Shown here piece by piece: positions 60,771 through 64,000 of a stretch of 64,000 bases of DNA. The stretch is taken from contig JAMYWO010000098.1 of NCBI GenBank assembly GCA_024220525.1, positions 1 through 64,000 of the forward strand, in the 5' to 3' direction. How positions within the stretch are numbered: the stretch's first letter is position 1; the number at the start of each line of letters is the position of its first letter. The notes under the pieces were generated by a model. The model searched no databases, was not told the origin of the DNA, and worked only from the letters and a program-made list of their open reading frames with translations. This stretch comes from Cochliopodium minus. Its lineage: Eukaryota > Discosea > Himatismenida > Cochliopodiidae. The position numbers and the translations under genes were made by a program.

Positions 60771-60856
60771 AAAATAAAAAATTTGATAAAAAATAAAAAA
60801 TAAATAAAGAAAATTATTAAATTAAATTATTAAAAATAAAAAAAAAAAATTTTTAC

Positions 60857-62747
60857 TTGAAACTGAGGATCAATTAATTTTACGAAATACTGTTCGATCA
60901 ATTTATAGAAAATGGCATCAAGAGATCCGCTGGTGACTCTGATGGTGTTGGGGAGTTTGGAGTCTTTGTACGAAAATTTGATGTCTTCGTGTTTGTTCTT
61001 TAAAAAAACAAAGTAATAAAAAATAATTGAATAACTTGACAAGAAAATAAAATAAATTGATAAAAATAATTAAATAAAAAAATGAAAAGAATAAAATAAA
61101 TTGATAAAAAAAAATAATATAGGAATCAATTTAAATAATAAAATAATTGAAAAATCAATTTTAAAATTGAAACAAAATGTGGAAAAAAATAAATATAAAT
61201 GATAAAAAAGAAATAAATAAACTAAAATAATTTTTTACTTCGAAAATGAATTCAAAGTGTTTGAAAAGAGCAGAAACAAACTTGGAACCATCAACAACCT
61301 TAGTGGTAAAGCTCAAGTAAGCAGTGGGGACATAACCACTGGTAGAATTGAAAGTGACGAGAGCCCAACCAGTGTCGGTCTGCTTTAAAACATCGACGAC
61401 CTGGCCCACCTGAACATCGATCTGGTTTTTGTCGTTGACGTTTTTCTGGAAGTTGTAAATCACTTTGGCTGTCAACGCTTCTTTTTTCTTTTCGCTCTGG
61501 CTTTCTCCTAACATGATGGGCCCCCATAGGTTGGAGATGTCGCTTTCGGTTAACTTGTTGACGCCGATGGACTGGTAGACTGTGTTGAGGAGATGGGCGA
61601 TGAAGCGGAGCACCGTGAAGTTCCTGGCGCTCAGGCTGTGGATGAGTGTGTGGATGTAGTTGAGAAAGAGTTGTTCGTCCTCGATTTCTTTTTGTGGATG
61701 ATAGGAAAAAAAAAAAGGTGAATATTATGTTATCATCTTCTAGGTATTGTATGTGAATTTAAAGTTAAATTGATTTTTTTTTTTTCTTCATAAATGCTAT
61801 TTGATCTTTTTTTTTTAAAAGGAAGTATGTTTTTCTCTTCATATATATTATATGATATCTTATTCTGATTTGGTTAATTCATAATTACCCTCTGCATCAA
61901 TGAAAAACTTTTTTATTTCTCCACAGATCGGCTCTTTCAATTCTCTCACCCAACTTAACAAAAGATGTGCAATTAAATCTACATCTTTTGATTTATCAAT
62001 CATGCTTGTATCTTGGGCTATGAAAATGAATAAATCAAATATAAACGTTAGAAATATAATAAAATTTTGAGTTCATATATATTATGTATTATCCGCATAT
62101 ATATATATATTTAAAGGATGAATTGTATTTTCTTACTTAAATTGATCATATTTTTGGTTTGGATCAATATTTTTTGATCCGTTTCATTTTTAAAAATTCC
62201 CTCGTGCTTATCTGCATTGTTCTTGATGAGATTATTGAAGCATGAAGTCAATATCTTGGGAATCAAGGTGACAGAGGGCATGAGATCTTCCAACGATGCA
62301 CCAAAGACTTGTGAACCTTGAGTTTCGGTATGATTTTGTTCATTTAGCGAGGTCCTATCTAATTTCTCCGTATGGGACGACCTATCCAGTGGTTTATCAT
62401 CCTTTGGAGGTGGGTTGAGTGTAAGATTTGGATAACTATTCGTAGTTTTATCTTCCTTTCTCAATGTGATTCCATTTACACTTTCACTAATTCTGTTTGA
62501 TGGTATCTTTGATTTATTTCTTTTATCTTTCCATCTTTTGTTCCTTTCTGTCACCCTTTCTTGTTTTTGCTCTTCATTTATTTGTTTGAATAATTTCTCA
62601 TATTGATCTGTTTCTTTGAAGAGTTTCTTTAGATCATTCAAATCTGTTTCTGTTGAAGAATATTCACGAAAAAAATAAATAAATAAATAAATATCCTTGG
62701 GTAAAATATATTATTGTTTAAATTTCTGAAATTAAAATACTTTGCAT
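60857..62747 (-). CDS. RhoGAP-SH3 protein with RasGEF-N-like start, 3'-truncated
   Basis: Five exons (62741-62747, 62137-62649, 61889-62017, 61239-61687, 60857-60997) give about 413 residues before the gap. The first coding exon (ATGCAAA) is inferred from phase, since the next exon has no ATG at its start. A charged N-terminal helix leads to a RhoGAP domain (about 110-290): FGASLEDL, TSCFNNLIKNNADKHEGIFK, AHLLLSWVRELKEPIC, FIAHLLNTVYQSIGVNKL. The arginine finger is Lys (GIFK). A good SH3 follows (VIYNFQKNVND, QVGQVVDVL, TGWALVTF, SGYVPTAYL). The last exon, LPNTIRVTSGSLDAIFYKLI, resembles the opening of a RasGEF N-domain. The rest is missing. Confidence 0.82.
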
Positions 62748-62882
62748 TATATATAGATTCCTTGTTTGTTTAATTCACAATAAATAAATATTTGGCCTAT
62801 GGAAAATATTATTCAATTTTATTTTATTTTCAGATAAAAAAATAAAATCTCTTCTCACAAAGCACATTTGAGAAAAAAAAAA

Positions 62883-63776
62883 ATGATGATAATTTTGAAT
62901 AGGAGATTTATATTCCTCTCTCTTATTCTGATATTTTTCATCTCGCTTTTTTATGTTTATGAAATATCTAAAACAAAGCAGTTTATAGACAAATATGAAG
63001 TGTTGTTGACAAAGATGAAGAAGAGCAAAGAAGATAGCAAATTATGTCCATTGAGAACTAAAAGATTGGAAAAATCAATCAAAACAAGCTTATTAAAATC
63101 AACACTATATATCACCACAACAAAGAATGGATTAAATTTTCCTGGATCATACTTGACATTGGATAATTATAGAAGATATTCATCCAAGCATAATTACGTG
63201 TTCATAGAGAACTTTATGATCACGAATGGAAAAACTGTAGATAAATTTAAATTAACGTCAGATGAGAAGAATCTCCTCGAGGCACTCTATTATTTATTGG
63301 ATATATATTATTCACCCAACAATAAGTTTGGATGGTTCGTATATATCAATCAAAATTTTGTATTTATCAATCAAACCAGAAAGATACAAGAGGTGATAAC
63401 AGATGCATGGGATAGATCTCCATTCTATCTCAAAGATTTTCATTTGGATTTAATAGTATTCACCGATTTGACCTCAGTTAATCTGAATTTCATGATATTC
63501 AGGTATTGCTCCTGGATTGAATCGTTTTTCACTATCCTCAATGAATTTACCAAAAGCCCCAAATTTAATCTTCCCTATTTCTTCACTTATCTTGTGGAGA
63601 ACTATCCTAATCATATTGCTGTCATCAGGGGCTCGGAATCCAATTATATTTCCAATCCTGAGACTTATAACTCCAATGAAAATTTCCTCTTTCAATTATA
63701 CGATAATGAAAATCAATACTCTCTCAATAATGAAATGAGAAGGAATCTCGTTAATGTAATTTCAACCTCTAAATAA
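62883..63776 (+). CDS. Type II membrane protein, GT34-like glycosyltransferase fold
   Basis: A single exon of 297 residues. The first ATG is at 62883 after a poly-A run (the frame continues upstream only through TTG). A membrane anchor (about 9-30) precedes a lumenal domain with ITTTKNGLNFPGSYLTLDNY, YSSKHNYVFIENF, NNKFGWFVYINQNFVFINQ and IVFTDLTSVNLNFMIFRYC. The layout resembles GMA12/MNN10-type galactosyl/mannosyltransferases, where the WVxWxDxD motif sits at the position of GWFVYINQN. The DxD acids are replaced by INQ, so it may be inactive or use another centre. It lacks the usual His-rich C-terminal block. Golgi location is inferred. Confidence 0.6.
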   Translation: MMIILNRRFIFLSLILIFFISLFYVYEISKTKQFIDKYEVLLTKMKKSKEDSKLCPLRTKRLEKSIKTSLLKSTLYITTTKNGLNFPGSYLTLDNYRRYSSKHNYVFIENFMITNGKTVDKFKLTSDEKNLLEALYYLLDIYYSPNNKFGWFVYINQNFVFINQTRKIQEVITDAWDRSPFYLKDFHLDLIVFTDLTSVNLNFMIFRYCSWIESFFTILNEFTKSPKFNLPYFFTYLVENYPNHIAVIRGSESNYISNPETYNSNENFLFQLYDNENQYSLNNEMRRNLVNVISTSK

Positions 63777-64000
63777 ATTATTGCAAAAAAAAAAAACTTT
63801 ATCTGATGATATTGACCAAAAATATATATTTATTTCATTTATTTAAATAAACCATCAAAATTATATTATCAATCTAATAAATTTTGCTTTGATTGTTAAT
63901 AAATTTTGCATTGTTAATTAAAGTTACAAACTCTTTTTTTTTTTCTTGTTTATTTATTTTGGGAAATACTTTCTTTGTAAAGAAACTAATCAATTTTTTG
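63777..64000. other. Intergenic end of window
   Basis: About 220 bp of A/T runs with a repeated AATAAATTTTGC segment near 63877 and 63897. I see no gene. Confidence 0.3.

Noticed and set aside
1-64000. Retroelements, DNA transposons, virus-like genes, tRNA and rRNA genes
   Set aside because: I looked for reverse transcriptase, integrase, transposase and capsid-type motifs, long terminal or inverted repeats, and tRNA or rRNA signatures by eye and found none I could support. A tRNA scan was not possible here.

Overview
The window is nuclear DNA from a very AT-rich, intron-dense unicellular eukaryote. About thirty protein genes lie close together on both strands. Introns are short and almost all GT-AG, and homopolymer and Asn-rich coding repeats are common. 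The genes are typical of a mitochondrion-bearing eukaryote: proteasome lid, exocyst, COMMD, PUM3, PPR and FtsJ proteins, profilin, a Rho GTPase, RhoGAP, ArfGAP and RGS regulators, and a Roco protein. The style and the number of Ras/Rho regulators suggest a free-living amoeba, perhaps an amoebozoan or a similar AT-rich amoeboid protist. I cannot fix the lineage from sequence alone. I saw no rRNA, tRNA, CRISPR, transposon, retroelement or virus-like element.

Layout. 1-2735: a small RING-like gene, a single-N assembly gap (1126), then the 3' half of an acetyl-CoA hydrolase/CoA-transferase gene. 2886-11711: a secreted Cys-rich protein (-), proteasome PSMD6, a membrane SDR, a BAR-PH-ArfGAP-ankyrin protein and a Tudor-like coiled-coil protein. 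11751-20992 (-): an Asn-rich PPR protein, an LSM-fold Naa38-like protein and a PH-DEP-RhoGAP protein. 21084-30973: exocyst Sec6, a glycosyltransferase-like type II membrane protein, an ankyrin-DHHC palmitoyltransferase, homocysteine methyltransferase (-), a COMM-domain protein (-) and a coiled-coil protein. A second gap (31157) cuts a mucin-stalked adhesin gene (-). 33674-38094: TMEM214-like (-), TMX2-like, and a Rho/Rac GTPase. 38370-45494: a FERM-LRR-Roc-COR-pseudokinase gene of 2071 codons. 45653-49804: a 14-exon cathepsin, the 5' half of the CoA-transferase gene, a heptamer array, then the 3' half of an RGS gene. 49992-57378: an ankyrin protein (-), FtsJ methyltransferase, PUM3 and profilin (-). 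57555-60557 (-): a complete paralogue of the adhesin. A third gap (60689) cuts a RhoGAP-SH3 gene (-), and a GT34-like gene ends the window.

Two observations matter most. First, the two CoA-transferase fragments (47832-48765 and 1240-2735) fit exactly in domain content, splice phase and total length (1410 nt). Both end at the same (ATTTTTT)n intronic array, so the assembly has probably been mis-joined at that repeat. Second, the Roco gene combines an N-terminal FERM module with LRR, Roc and COR and ends in a kinase fold lacking the HRD and DFG catalytic residues, an architecture I do not recognise. Many genes here act on membranes, actin or small GTPases, but nothing shows that they are co-regulated.
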